A DNA stretch of 64,000 nucleotides from Rapana venosa (taxonomy: Eukaryota; Mollusca; Gastropoda; Neogastropoda; Muricidae): positions 53,514,594-53,578,593 of the forward strand of contig CM054154.1 of the NCBI GenBank assembly GCA_028751875.1, given 5' to 3'. Each line of letters begins with the position of its first letter. Positions within the stretch are counted from its first letter, which is position 1. The translations under genes were made by a program, and so were the position numbers. The notes under the pieces are model-generated. The model made no database searches, was not told the DNA's origin, and saw only the letters and a program-made list of their open reading frames with translations. Positions 25,673 through 38,795 of the stretch are shown piece after piece.

Positions 25673-27265
25673 AAAATCAATCAGTGACTATATTTTGTTG
25701 GTATACATTACCCCTTGTTATGACATTATTGTGTTGGTAACATAACATTTTTATGACATTATTGTGTTTGGATAATCCACATTGTATGACATATATTGTG
25801 TTTGGTACCGAGTACCCCTTTTCTTAATATATTGGATATTTTCCCATTGTTGTGATATATATTGTGTTGGTTCGTGACCCATTGCTATGACTTATTGTTT
25901 GGTATACGATACCACTTGCTTGACTTTTGTGTTGGATATACCCCAAATTTTTATGAAATTATTTTGTTTGGGAAAACAAATTTTATAACATTATTGTGTT
26001 GGGGTTTTATTCCAATGCGATTTCATATATTGGTTGGTTACATGTACCCATTGTTTTTACAAAAATTTTTTGTTGGTAAACCCATTTTATGAAAACATTG
26101 TGTTGGTATACATTACAAAATTGTTATGACATACTTTTGTTGGGATACGTGTTCCCATTGTTTTGATATTTTTCTTTTTTTTTAAAATTTTCCACTTTTT
26201 TTGACGATATCGTTTTGGGATTACCACATTGCTTTGTTTTCAGTGGTTGGTATAGTGGACCCATTTCTATGAATTATTGTGTTTTGTATATATTCCCCCT
26301 TTTGTGACATTTTTGTTTGGGATAAAAATTTTCCACATTGTTTGGCTTATTGTATTGGGTTACGTGTAACATTGTATGAATATATTGTGTTTGGGATATA
26401 TTACCCATTTTTATGGCATTTTGTTTTGGTTTCATTTCCCCATTTTTGAAAAATTTTGTTTGGGATATACCCTATTTTTATGACTACATTGTGTTTGGAT
26501 TCCACATTGTTATGAATATATTGTGTTGGATTATTACCAATTTTTATTACATTATTGTGTTGGTATATAGTACTACATTTTGACATATTTTTTGGGAACG
26601 TGTAACATTGCTTAAGACAAATTGGTTTGGGATTATTACCAGATTTTATGCTAATTGTGTTTGGATTATTACCCCATTGTTTGGGATTTTGGTTGGTATC
26701 GGTCCCCCTTTCTAGCTATATTGTTTTTGTAATATTTTCCCCCTTTTTTTGTATCATTGTGTTGGTATGCATTCCATTTTTTAGACATGTTTTGTTAGTA
26801 ATCCTTATTATTAGATATATATTGTTTTGGTATATACCACATGTTAGACATTATTTTGGGGGTTATATTTCCACATTGAAAGACATAATTGTGTTTTTTA
26901 CATGTACCCTTGTTATCCATATATTGTGTTTTATACTTACCCATTTTTTTATATATTAGTGTTTTGGTATACTTACCCCATTGCTAAGAGATATATTTTG
27001 TTGGTAAATTTTCCCCCTTGCTTGCATATATTGTGTTGGAAAAATTTGAAGTATGATAATATTTTGTTGGTTACATTTCCCCATTGCTATGACTATATTG
27101 GTTTGGGATTCTCCACATTGTTTTGCATAATTGTGTTGGTATAACCACATTTTTTGAGTTTTGGTTGTATACATTTTAAATTGTTATGCTAATTGTGTTG
27201 GGGATAAAAAACTTGTTTGGATATATTTTTTGGTTTATACCACATTGTTATGACATATATTTGGC
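25673..27265. repeat. Satellite array 3, very noisy
   Basis: The same monomer family is recognisable (TATTGTGTTGGTATACATTA) but with pervasive deletions and merging into homopolymers (TTTT, CCCC, AAAA). No gene. The noise is heavier than in array 2. Confidence 0.85.
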
Positions 27266-27269
27266 CCCT

Positions 27270-29760
27270 CTTTTTTTTTGTTTTTCCCCCCCCCTAGCCC
27301 TGGAAAACTGCATTTTCTGTTTTTTATCAAGAACCATCCTCCCCGCCACTCAGCCTCTCTCCTATAAATTTTAAATTTTCGGTGACTTTAAATTCCCTTT
27401 CGACAACCGTTTCTTAATGTAAACGTTTTCCTTTCTTGTAACCCTTCTTCTCCCCAAATGGAAACGAAGCAAGCACGATTTGGCATTTTTAAATGGATTA
27501 TAAGTTCATTTAATTTTTTCATTGTTTTTGTCACGACGAACTGATTTGATCATTCCCCCTTCTTTTCCCTAACCACAAAAACCGTCAGAAAAAAAAATAT
27601 TTTGTCGCAATCTTAGGCCTTAGACATTCATACTTTTCTTCACAAGCTTCCGAAGTTTTTAAAAACCCCTTTCCCCCCTGATCTTGAAAAATAAACTGTT
27701 TCCGCCAATTTTTGAGAGCATATCCCCTGACCCCTTTTATGACAGACCCCGGGCCCTGGTTTTCCCAAGAAACCTGATAGCGAAAGGCAAACGCCGGCAA
27801 ATAGAAAGGCAGTGGCGGAAAAAACAAAAAAAACCCAAACAACAAACAATTTTTGAAAAAAATAAAAAAGTAAAACCCTTAATCCATTCAGCAAAGACAG
27901 AATACTACTCTTCCCAAATTCTCTGCGCTACATCCATAAAATCTCTTTTTTCCCTCACCTCAAATCTCCTTGGGTCTGCAAAAACAACTCCTCTGCCTAC
28001 CACCCACAGCCTGTCTGAACTTCCATCTATCTTTTCTGCCTTCTTTTCAGACAAAGTCCACAACATACGCTCCAGACTGGATCAGACTCATTTCCAGCCT
28101 GCACCTCCTGATACCCAGTTCACTGGCACTCCTCTCTTTTCCTTCTGTTCCACAAGTGAAAAAGAAATCATGACAATTCTGAAGGAAATGACTATAAAAT
28201 TATGCGACCTCGATCCCATACCTGCTCCTGTTTTCTCACAATGCCTTCCACAACTTGTACCTATTATCACTAAAATAGTAAACTCATCTCTTCTGTCAGG
28301 ACATTTTCCACAAGCTCTTAAAACCGCAATAGTCACACCTCTACTGAAAAAGCACGACCTCGATCCCAACATTCTGAAGAATTATAGACCTGTCTCAAAC
28401 TTACCCTTTGTCTCTAAAGTACTAGAAAAAGTTGTTCTCAAACAGCTCAACAGTCACCTTCATTCCAATGATCTCCTTCCCCCTTTTCAATCTGCCTATC
28501 GCCCCAACCACAGCACCGAAACCACCCTAGTCCATACTTTAGATACACTTCTACTTGCTTCTGATGCAGGAAAAATCTCCCTCCTCACTCTTCTTGATTT
28601 ATCTGCAGCCTTCGACACTATAGATCACTCAATTCTTCTTTCTCGCCTCCAAAATACGTTTGGTATCAATGGCACTGCCCTCACCTGGTTTACTTCATAC
28701 CTCACAGACAGATTCCAGAAAGTTATTGTAAACAAAATTCAATCAAAATCTGTCAAAAAGGAATGTGGAGTTCCACAGGGATCAGTCCTGGCCCCGTTCT
28801 CTTTACTCTCTACACTGCTCCACTCTCACATATAATAAACAACCACCATATTGATCATCATTTCTATGCCGATGACACTCAGCTTCAGTGCAGTGATACT
28901 GTTGAAACTTGCTTCCCTCCTGACAAATATGTCCTACTGCCTTCAAGACATTCAAAACTGGATGACTCAGAACAAGTTACAACTTAATGCCGATAAAACC
29001 GAGCCATGCTCATAGGGACCCAACATAAACTTTCCTCCATCACAACAACATCAATACAACTCGGCAGTGCGTCAGTTCCTTTGTCCAACTCTGTGAAGTA
29101 TCTAGGTGTAGTTTCTTGACAACACACTCAATATGAAAAAATTCATCCCCCAGACCTGCCAGTCTTGCTACTATCAATTACGGCGCATAAGTGCGATTCG
29201 CAAGTATCTGTCCACTGATGCAACTTCCAAGCTCGTCACATCTCTCATTCTTTCACGATTAGACTACTGTAATTTCTCTTCTGGCTGGCCCACCAGCATC
29301 ATCCATCCACTCTCTTCAACGCATACAAAACTCTGCAGCTCGACTGGTCCTAAGAAAGAAAAGATCCGAACACATCACTCCTCTTCTGCGATCTCTTCAC
29401 GGGCTGCCAGTCTCACAAAGACTGAAGTATAAGATCAATACCCTCTGTTTCAAATGGTCTCCACAAATCTGCACCATCTTATCTTTGTAACTGTCTTCAC
29501 CTGTACACTCCATCCCGTTCCTTCGTTAGCCGCAGATACTTTGTGCTTTCGAACACCCAGATTCAAACAAACCACTGTTGGCTGTCGATCTTTTTCTGTT
29601 TCTGGTCCGTCCACGTGGAATGACCTCCCTCTTTCACTTCGACAAAAACCTTCACTTGATACCTTCAAATCCAGCCTCAAAAACACACTTATTTCCTACC
29701 TGACACTTCCCCCTCATATCCGTCTCTACTTTCAACAGCATTCTTCATCTCCTAAGTGTG
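27270..29760 (+). pseudogene. CR1/L2-type LINE, most complete copy
   Basis: From about 27360 a degraded endonuclease end is readable (a GDF-like motif then PFDN), and an SDH-like step near 27550. The frame 27684-28835 (383 codons) then carries the linker and RT: FSDKVHNIRSRLDQ, LKNYRPVSNLPFVSKVLEKV, motif A LLDLSAAFDTID (28589-28624) and motif B CGVPQGSVLAP. A one-base loss near 28790 shifts the frame. Motif C FYADDTQLQ follows at 28863-28889 in another frame. The carboxy-terminal region (SRLDYC, RSLRS-like, STWNDLPLSLRQ) runs to about 29720. It would be an RNA-directed DNA polymerase copying its own RNA at a nicked target; this copy is disabled by frameshifts and lacks its 5' end. Confidence 0.85.
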
Positions 29761-29765
29761 TTCGC

Positions 29766-29766
<1 letters not shown>

Positions 29767-29825
<59 letters not shown>

Positions 29826-29834
29826 GTGTGTGTG
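29767..29834. repeat. GT microsatellite after LINE 3' end
   Basis: Pure (GT)n beginning right after the LINE coding end, followed by GTGTACATACACG. Confidence 0.95.
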
Positions 29835-29883
29835 TACATACACGTGCATAAATTTGAAATATGTTCTTTATTATATTTTTAGG

Positions 29884-29978
29884 AAAGTTGCATGCGCGTA
29901 AATGATTTGAGTGCAAGCGCTTCGATTTGTTTGTTTTACAAGGTGGGTTTAAATTCCATTTTATTATTATTATTTTAT
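29884..29978 (+). repeat. Retroposon tail module plus ATT tract
   Basis: AAAGTTGCATGCGCGTAAAT, then GATTTGAGTGCAAGCGCTTC, GATTTGTTTGTTTTACAAGG and an ATT tract. It closes the LINE copy. The same start (AAGTTGCATGCGCG) is seen at 46155. Confidence 0.85.
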
Positions 29979-29979
29979 A

Positions 29980-31735
29980 TATTTGTTGGTTATGTACCAC
30001 AATGTTATGACTATTGTGTTGGTATACATTACCCATTGTTATGGAATATTGTGTTTGGATATACCACTTGCTTGAATGCATTGGTTTGGTACATTACACA
30101 TTGTTATGGCATTATTGTGTTTATACCCATTGCTATGACATATATTTTTGTTGGTATATATTCCCTTGTTATGACTATATTGTTTTTTTATACATTATCA
30201 CCTTTTTTACTTTATTTTTGGTATATATTCCACTTTTTATGACATATATTGTGTTGGTATCTTAGACATTGTTTTGAAACTTTTTTTGTTTTGGGAATTT
30301 ACCCCTTGGTATGATTTATTGTGTTTGGGATAGTGAAAACCCCATTGCTATGTATATATTTTGTTGGAAATTTTCCACTTGTTATGACATCATTGGTTTG
30401 GGATATAACCCCTTGTTTGCATATATTGTGTTGGTAAACGTGATACCACTATTGCATGAATATTATATTGTGCTTGGGTATACATTACCTTTTGTTATAC
30501 ATATATTGTGTTGGTATAACTTTATATCTATTGCTATGAATATACTTCTGTTGGTATATAAGTCAACCAAGCATTGTTATAACATATATTTTGTATGGTA
30601 TGTACCTGACATTGTTATGACATACATTGTGTTTGGTATATTACCACGATTGTTATGACATATATCTGTGCTGGTATACAGTGTACCACATCGTTTTATG
30701 ACTACTCTTAGGTGCTTATATGATTCTACCACATTGCTATGATAATATATTGGTGTTGGTATACCATTATATCCACACTTGCATGGGCATGACATATTTT
30801 TGTGTTGGCTATCATTACCTACATTGTTATGACCATATAGTGTGGTTTTTATACGGATCGATACCACATATGGCATAATGGCATATATTGTGGTAGGTAT
30901 ATAATTACCGACATTGTTTATGATCTATATTGTGTTGGTATATTACTCACATGACATGATATAATATATTGTTGTATGGCGTATATACCCCTACATTGTA
31001 CTGTCCATCATCTTTGTGTTGGTATATGTGGACCACATTGCTACTACATGTAATTTTGTTGGACATAAATACACACTGAGTCATCATCAGATATTAGTGT
31101 CTAGGAGTAATAGCGTGTACGCACATTGTATCATATATAATTATGTTGGAATACATATCCCATATGATTCATGTACATATAATTGTGTTTGGTAATAAAA
31201 ATTACCACAATTAGCATATGACATATAATGTAGTTAGGTATACTATTAGCTACATTGTTATGAATATATTTTGTACAGTAATCATTACCGAGATGACATA
31301 TAGTTATGACATACATTGTGTTGGTCTATATTGCCAAGCATTGTAAATAGACTAGTATATATGTTAGGTATTCGTGTACACAACAATACCTATGACATAT
31401 ATTGTTGTTGGTATATTACCACCATTAATGTAGGACACTATAATTGTGTTTTGTATATACCCAAGTCTAATTGATCATGGGCATAATATATGTTGTTTCT
31501 ATACACTTACCACAATGCTATGCTAACTATATATTGTGTGGTATATATTACCTACATGTCTATGGCCATCTATTGTGGTTGTATATACCACATTGTTATG
31601 AATTATCATTGTGGTTGAATACATTACCAACAATGTTTCATGATATATCATGTGTTGGTAAAACATTACCACATTGCTAGAGTCACATATACTTGTGTTG
31701 GGATACTATTACCTAACATTGTTATGACTCTAATA
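29980..31735. repeat. Satellite array 4
   Basis: Monomers of the same family. Up to about 30430 the noise is mostly deletions; from there on it is mostly extra bases inserted within monomers (for example GGTGCTTATATGATTCTACC). From 30438 it belongs to duplicated segment B. Confidence 0.85.
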
Positions 31736-33618
31736 TCTCCTCCTCTCACTCTTTATCTATAATCTACAAAACTCAATCTTATCAACTCACTTTATACATC
31801 CACAATAACCAAACACACAGCTCCATAGCCTTAAAAAACAAAGTTGTCATATCCACCTCTTACCATCTGCTCCTTTCATCTTACCTATTTCTGCCCTGCC
31901 CTTATCCTCTTCACCTTTCTTTCTGTCGTAAACCTTGCCCCCCCACCCCCCCCCCATCTCTATCTCTCATTCACCTCTCTCTCTAATCTCTCTCATCTCT
32001 CTCTCTACGAAACATATTCCCTCGGTGTCTCTCATGCTCTCCTGTCTCTATCACTCGCTAATCGTCTCTGTCTGCTCCATACTGTATGCTCTGCCCTCTT
32101 ACATTGGATAGCTCACATGACGCCATCGTGCTATTTAGAGCAAATGAGATGTACTAGTATGTTGTATCACATACGAGCCTACTTAGTACACTGGTATAAG
32201 TAACAGAGGCAAAAACTTTATGTTCCTATACTGATTCTTAGAGTATTCTCTATATTACTGTTCTTCTTCTGTTCTCTTCTACACTTTTTCTTCGTCTTCT
32301 TTTTCTTGTCTCTCTCACACAAACTTCTTTTATCATACATCATAGTTATACAGAAACTATATCTTATCACTCAACAAGAATATGTGTTAATCTAGTACGA
32401 GTATAATGAAAAGAGTGTGACAGTGATATGTGCTGTTGAAATCATATTCAGTATTTTTTCTATGTCGTTCTATCGTTGTTGTTTACACACAAAAAGCTTA
32501 TCTTTACACACATCACACACACCACAACACACACACACACACACTACACACACACAGCACAACAAACACGACACCACACCACTACACACACCCACAAAAC
32601 ACCACACACACACACACACTCCCAAAAATCCTCCCTCCTCTCGGGCTCTCTCTCTTCATTTCATTTCTCCCCCTATCTCTCTCTCTCTCTTACATTACAA
32701 ACTGCTATAGATGTTCATTTTATACTTAAGTGAAGTTTTTCTCCTTATTCGTAAGAGTGTATATAGGTATTGGGCTTATTTCGTTTCTCCATGACAATTC
32801 AATTTTGATACAGTATACTATCGCAAACAATTATTCTCTGTCAATGGTGATCTAGTGCTGTCATTGAAAATTACATAATTAAGTATTATCCACTCCTTCA
32901 CAACAGCACACACACACATAACACACACACACATCTCTCATCCTCTCACTCTCCATATCTCACTCTCTCTCTCTCTCTGTTCAAATCTCCATCTCTCTCT
33001 CTCTCTCTCCTCCTCCCAGAACCTTAAAATTTCGGTTATTATCCCCCCAACTTTCCCTCACTCTTTCCATGTATCTATTGTACGTGAGCTACAAACGGGT
33101 ATTGAGTTATATTTCATTTTCATGAACACTATAACCTGACATGAGTATAATCAAATAATGGTTGAACGGTGATCGTGGCACTGTTTTGAGAATTATATAT
33201 ATATTTAGAGTGTTATCCACCTGAAACTCATACCAACACACACACACACACACTCATCCTCTCATCTCCCCTCTCTATCTCATCTCTCTCCTCAGTCTTC
33301 TCTCAATACAGCTTCACTCTCTCTAACACATCTCACATCCACTCTTCTCTCACTCCCAGTATCTGTCGATCACAATCTCATCTCATACTCCTCAGTCGTA
33401 ACATACTCTCTTTACTTTGAGTCGTGGCTCCGACAGCTCGATGGTGCGGTAGCGCATTGCGATGTGCTGCTTTCAGAGGCACATTTGTTGATCTATGTTT
33501 GTCTCAAATTCTTCTTTCTTCAAACTACACACTCTTACTATCGTATACTGATTCTTAGTGTCTACATTATGACTATGGGATTTAGTAGTGACAGCTATCA
33601 TATACATTCTGATCTAGA
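30438..33618. repeat. Duplicated segment B, first copy (recurs at +16384)
   Basis: From ACGTGATACCACTATTGCA to CATTCTGATCTAGA at 33618, this 3181-bp segment recurs at 46822-50002. I found no differences in the lines compared, and every open frame has an identical partner at an offset of 16384. It covers about 1.3 kb of noisy satellite and 1.9 kb of pyrimidine-rich sequence. The first copy continues into further sequence on the right, while the second is cut by the chimeric LINE. Confidence 0.9.
31736..33618. other. Pyrimidine-rich region with CA and CT microsatellites
   Basis: Strongly C+T-rich plus strand with (CT)n runs (about 31950-32010, 32670-32690, 32960-33010), (CA)n runs (about 32505-32620, 32908-32932, 33234-33251) and a poly-C block at about 31938-31956. 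The start of a repeated layout is suggested: CA/CT tract, then GTATTGGGCTTATTTC or GTATTGAGTTATATTTC, then GGTGATC and ATTATAT, recurring near 32760-32880, 33095-33190 and 34995-35095. No coding sequence recognised. Confidence 0.6.
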
Positions 33619-34296
33619 CTTACATCGAGTGACGGTTTTATAATTCTGACAACAGTGATAGTGTAGTAATCTAAACTAGAGTCTTGCATATGATAGTAGA
33701 AGTAGTCACTGATTTGCGAGAGAGTTAATTCATCTTATTTCATGACTACCTAGAATCATCGTGAACAACACATACAAGACTAGCACACGCACTACAGCAC
33801 AGACATTGCGATTTAATTGCTACACACACTACTTACTACTATAGCAGATTTATCTTACTCTACGTTTGTATGCGATTGATCTTGTTTATTAATATAAAAA
33901 GTTAGAATAAACATTAGAAAATATCCTATCGACTCACGACACAAGCTAGCAACTCACCGTTAGTCTCATCACATTTGCTGTCTCGAGCTCTCACTCTTAC
34001 TCAATCGTTCTTTGCTCTCCTGTGCTTCATCTCGTCTCTCTACTCTTGTCTGCTTTAGCTATTTACGAGATCAGAGTGCCTAAGAGGCCAGATTTCACTG
34101 TCACAACATCTGACACATACATATGCGATACAAACTCATCAAACCGTGTACTCATCTCATCTCAGTACGTCTACAGGATCGAGTCGTGCGATTGTGCGAA
34201 CACGTGCATCTCTCTAGTAGCACTTGAATGGACACCAATATATGGTGCGTTTGATGGTATGTATGCATGCTTACTCGTTCATCGGCTCTCTCTATA

Positions 34297-34337
<41 letters not shown>

Positions 34338-35805
34338 ACACGATCCTCTCTTCCTCTTCTCTCTGTATCTCCTTCACCTCTCTATCGATTCGCTCGTTTC
34401 GTCGTCTTCACTACTAACGTGGCATTCTATTCTCTCTCCCAACCTCTTCTACTGACTCGCTCTACGTTCATGCCAGGTCAATCTCGGTCACTTATTCTCT
34501 CATTCCTCACCATTTCCACACTCAATTTGCATAGCCATTCTTACAACATGCGTTCGTCGTCGACCAGCGTGCGACCGTGACATTACATACATTCTAGCCT
34601 ATTCTATCCCTGCATACTACCACCCCCTGAGTCTCTTACCCTGTCTCTCTCTCGCCATCCCCTGCTCTACCTCCTCTCACCACACACTACTCAAACTACA
34701 ACTCACATATCACATACTCACAATCATTCTCCCTACACTGCACAAGCACACACACATCGGCATCACACTCGATCGAATCGCTCTCTTCTCATCCACACCC
34801 TAACATCATCGAGACCTGTCTCAGCCCCTACTCCACACACACACACACAACACTCTACCCCACTACACACACAACACACTCACGCACTCATCATCTACCC
34901 TATTCACTAACCACACACCACTCATATTCTCCTCCCTCAATACGACTGTATAGTTTAATTTCTTCCTTGGCGTTGTTTCTTCGTTTTATTGTAGTGGATG
35001 TATGGTATTAGATTTATTTCATTATCATGAAATATAATTTGAAACGAGACTAATCTAAATGAGTGTTGATGAGATCGCATACTGTTTTGGAATTATATAT
35101 TGGATTTATTATCTCTGCAATACACACACATTCACACACACTCTCTAGTCTCTCTTGTACTCTCTGTCTCTTCTCTCTCTCCTCTACCTTTTATTCGTCA
35201 TTGCTTACTAGTCATAGTATATCCTGATGAAGGAGCATATTTTTATTATTTTCATACCTTAATATTGGACTTGCCTCTGTCTTAAGTTTTAGAGATGTAG
35301 GTGTCGCTCTATTTCATATATCTTATAAATTATGTGTAACTAGGTATGTGGACCATTTGACAATGATGAAGAATGTTTATCTTTATGACTTATAAGTTTG
35401 TGTTGTGTTATTCTTTCTTGGCTATTGTGTTGTTCTTGTTGTTGTTGTTTTGTCTGTCTGTTTATTCTCCTCTTGATTATCAATCTTTTGTTGGTCTTTG
35501 GTTTTTTTCTCTCCTTTTGTTTGTTTGTTGTTTTGGTTAGGTGTTTTTCTGGGGGGTGGGGGTAGGGTTGGGTATTTGTTATTAGATTTTCTCTTTAATT
35601 ACTTTGCTTGTGGGGGGGAGCTGTTTTGGAAAAGGGTTCTATTTCCCTCTTGTTTTTATTGTGAGACTGTATGATAATTGGGTTATTATTATTAAGGATA
35701 GTATCCCTAACGGGCGGGACTGGATGTAAAAAAGCACATGTTTGCTACATTCATTATCCTCGAAATTAAACAAGTAATTTGTCCCTTCGTCAATGTCATT
35801 AGTTC
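33619..35805. other. Unclassified noisy sequence
   Basis: Mixed-complexity sequence with CT/CA-rich parts (34620-34930) and T/G-rich parts (35390-35660). A 91-codon open frame at 34022-34297 has no recognisable domain. The block at 34980-35100 resembles 32740-32880 and 33090-33190. AAAAAAGCACATG and CATTATCCTCGAAA near 35728-35764 match the LINE-like end at 23165-23200. I see no gene. Confidence 0.4.
34297..34334. repeat. Poly-G tract, 38 bases
   Basis: Uninterrupted G run within CT-rich sequence. Similar runs lie at 41600-41639, 46006-46049 and 61213-61235. The length and purity suggest a sequencing or polishing artefact. Confidence 0.8.
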
Positions 35806-35806
35806 T

Positions 35807-35835
35807 TATCTATCTATCTATCTATTCTATCTATC

Positions 35836-35868
<33 letters not shown>
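35807..35868. repeat. TCTA tetranucleotide microsatellite
   Basis: (TATC)n with a few interruptions, followed by a short (TA)n tract and then satellite. Confidence 0.95.
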
Positions 35869-35884
35869 CATACATACTATATAT

Positions 35885-36672
35885 ATATATATTTCTATAT
35901 ATCTTGCTATAAATTGTGTTGGTATCCGTGTACCCACACTGCACTATGACATATATTGTGTTGTATATATTACACACAACTTGTTATGACATAGATTGTT
36001 TTGTAAACCGTCTGTGTAAACCATATTTATTATGACATATATTGTGGTTGGTATAGATTACCACATGTCTTAATGATATATATTGTGTTGTATGTATTAC
36101 CACATATCTTATACATATTTGATCTGTGTTGGATTTAATCTAATTACCACATTTCCTTCTCTTCTGCTATACAAATATATATCGTAGTTTGGTATATAAT
36201 TACCACATTGGACTATGAAATATAATTGTGTTGGTATAAAGACGTGTATGCCACATTGTACTTGACATTATACAGTGTTTGTATACGTGTACCACATTGT
36301 TATGACATATATTGATGTCGCTAATACGTGTACCACATTGCTAGACATATACTTGTGTGGTATACCGTGTAACACACATTGCTATCACATCTATTGTCAG
36401 TTGGTATACTGTACCTACACTGCTATGACATATACGTGTGGTTACTATTATAATATTATTACCAAATTTTTATGCCAACATATTGCTGTTGGTCATACTA
36501 TTACCACATATATAAATATTTATGATATATATCATAAAATTTTATGACAAACATTGTGTTGGTATATATTACCATACATTGTTAGACTATACTTTTGTCG
36601 TTGGTATAAAACGTGTACCCGCTTTGCTATGAACCAAATTTTTTGTTCGTAAACTATAACCACATTGTTACC
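35885..36672. repeat. Satellite array 5
   Basis: Monomers with insertion-type noise, for example ACATATATTGTGGTTGGTAT. Ends at the LINE fragment starting near 36673. Confidence 0.85.
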
Positions 36673-38290
36673 CTATTCTCCTCCGAGAAGCAAAGTGGAA
36701 CAGCAGCAGATCGCTGACAAAAGGGGAAGTCAGCAGGGGCTGACAACATTCCAGCTTGAGTCTGGACCAGCCTGAGGGGATAAGCCATGATCACGCCTAC
36801 TAAGAATCTGCAACAAGACCTTGGCAGCCAGGTAATATGGTCCAACAAACATGGACAGCAGTCACTCTCATCAAGACCCTCTATCCCAAGAAAGGAATCT
36901 ACACAATGCCATATATTACCGCACAATCAGCCGCACATGTCACCCAAAGCAGAGGTCAAAGCTGCAGAATAATATTGAATAGACTGAAGCCACAAGCAGA
37001 GACCATCAATGCTGTGGACAACAGGTTTCCAGAGCAGGCGCAGCACAACAGAACAGATATTCAACCTCAGAATACTATGTGAGCGGTACCTTCAACATCA
37101 ACAAGACCTTTAACCACGTATTTATCGATTTTAAGAGGCAATTTGACAGGGTGTGGCTAATCATCTTTGTGCACCATGATTTGTACAGCATCAATGCAAA
37201 CACTGATCAGAGCATCAAACAGCTTGAACAGCGAGAGGCCACCAGGTGCAGTGAACTTACAAACAGCACCATTGGAGAATGGTTTTCGACAACAGTTGTA
37301 GTAAGGCAGGTCTGCTACTCTCACCCACTCTTTTCAACATCTTCCTTGAAGAAACATGGCTGATGCACTGGAACGAACACTGAAGGATCAGTCAGCATTG
37401 GTGGCAGAACGCGATCTCAAACCTCCCGTGTTCGCAGATGACCATTGGATGAATAGCAGGATCAGAAAAGAGTCATTGCCAGCCTAACAGAACACTTGGT
37501 ATAAGGCCCGTTCCAAAACATCACGGCAATGGAGCGCAGCAGGTGCAGAGCAACCAAAACTAGATGACTAAACAACAACGCAACTGCATTAGCGACTGCT
37601 ATCAGGGTTAAAGACCAGCTAAGCTGGAAACAGTTCAAAAGGTCTGTTCAAGTACGCAAGGGAGCGCATGTATCCTGACCAAGTAGGACCCAGCCAGAAG
37701 TGATGTAATGGCATAGACGGCAACCAGACTGTAATCAGCATTGTCAAAACTAAACATCTGGAGAGATAATAATATCACAATCTTTCTACATCCAAGATCA
37801 TACTATCGCTCCCTTGTTCATATCATATTTCTGTATTCAATGTGAATCATGGACCTCTGCAGATTAGGAGAAAGAGTACAGGAAGTGGAGATGAGATGCT
37901 TTCGAGACGGATCCTTGGCAATCTCCTACAAAGACCACATAAGCAACGAAAGCGATGCATAACTAGAATGCCAGTCATAACATTTGTATCATACTAGAAC
38001 CTACTAACGTAACGTGAAAAACAGCTAAACTGTAAGTGGTATGGCATGTCACAAGATCCCAGGAAATACACAAAGACAGTTTTTGCAACGTCACTGTGCC
38101 AAAGGAGGGGAAGAAAAGAGGCTGACACAAGGACTTTAGAGCTCGGAGGATAACATCAAGCGAAATGGACAGCCTACGAACTGGTAACAACAAACACATA
38201 GAGAAAGGCAAGAACAGGAGAGACCGTAATGAGAGGGAACTGGTTGCTGAGTTCTGAGGGTGCCCCTTACACCAACGGTCTGTCAGACTA
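36673..38290 (+). pseudogene. Second LINE family, degraded RT copy
   Basis: Order of readable blocks: a GADNIPA-like start (36740), NRLKPQAETI (36978-37007), RT motif A as VFIDFKRQFDRVW (37118-37156), a motif B remnant VVVRQVCYS (37293-37319), motif C as VFADDHW (37428-37448), a KYLGS-like and SWTS region near 37850, ISYKDH (37921-37938), KWYGM (38033-38047), and an end resembling RQRKRWEDN / NREKWR with a final PLHQRSVRLREQ-like stretch and stop near 38303. The RT family is clear, but many frameshifts make it a pseudogene. It differs from both LINEs in the chimeric copies (motif A context FDFK versus LDLSAAFD and GLTKAFD). Confidence 0.75.
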
Positions 38291-38324
38291 CGGGAACAGA
38301 TAGAAGTAGATAATGATATTACTT

Positions 38325-38649
38325 ATGTTTGGCTAACGCGTACCACAAATTGTTATGACATATATTGATGTTCGTACTATTACATTAGTTACTGATATAT
38401 ATTGATGTTTGTTATGCATATACCAATATAATTGATTTTGGTATAGCGTGTTATCCACATTGTACTCACATTGCATGACATATATTGTGTTGGTATAAGT
38501 GTTCACACAAAGCTATGACATATTATTGTCGTTGGTTATACTTGTACCACATTGGTAAGAATATAGGTGTCTGGTATAATATTACTTACAACATGTTGTG
38601 ACAGATATTGTGTTGGTATATATATTAAAATAAATATATATATAATAAT

Positions 38650-38685
<36 letters not shown>

Positions 38686-38785
38686 AGCCACATGTCTATG
38701 GCATACTCATTCTGTGTCGGTATATCGTGTAACACATTTTTATGACATATATTGTGTTCGTATAATATTATCATTATATCGAAGA
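38325..38785. repeat. Satellite array 6
   Basis: Noisy monomers with an internal (TA)n tract at about 38627-38685. Flanked by a LINE on the left and a SINE on the right. Confidence 0.8.
38627..38685. repeat. TA microsatellite
   Basis: AT/TA dinucleotide run with a few interruptions inside a satellite monomer. Confidence 0.9.
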
Positions 38786-38795
38786 TATATTAGGC

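Noticed and set aside
33427..33490. tRNA-like head (GATGGTGCGGTAGCGCATTG)
   Set aside because: Only an A-box-like stretch, no B box at the expected distance, in noisy sequence.
34022..34297. 91-codon open frame with a hydrophobic start, like a secreted protein
   Set aside because: Lies in noisy sequence, has no homologous pattern that I recognise, and runs into a CT tract and a poly-G artefact.
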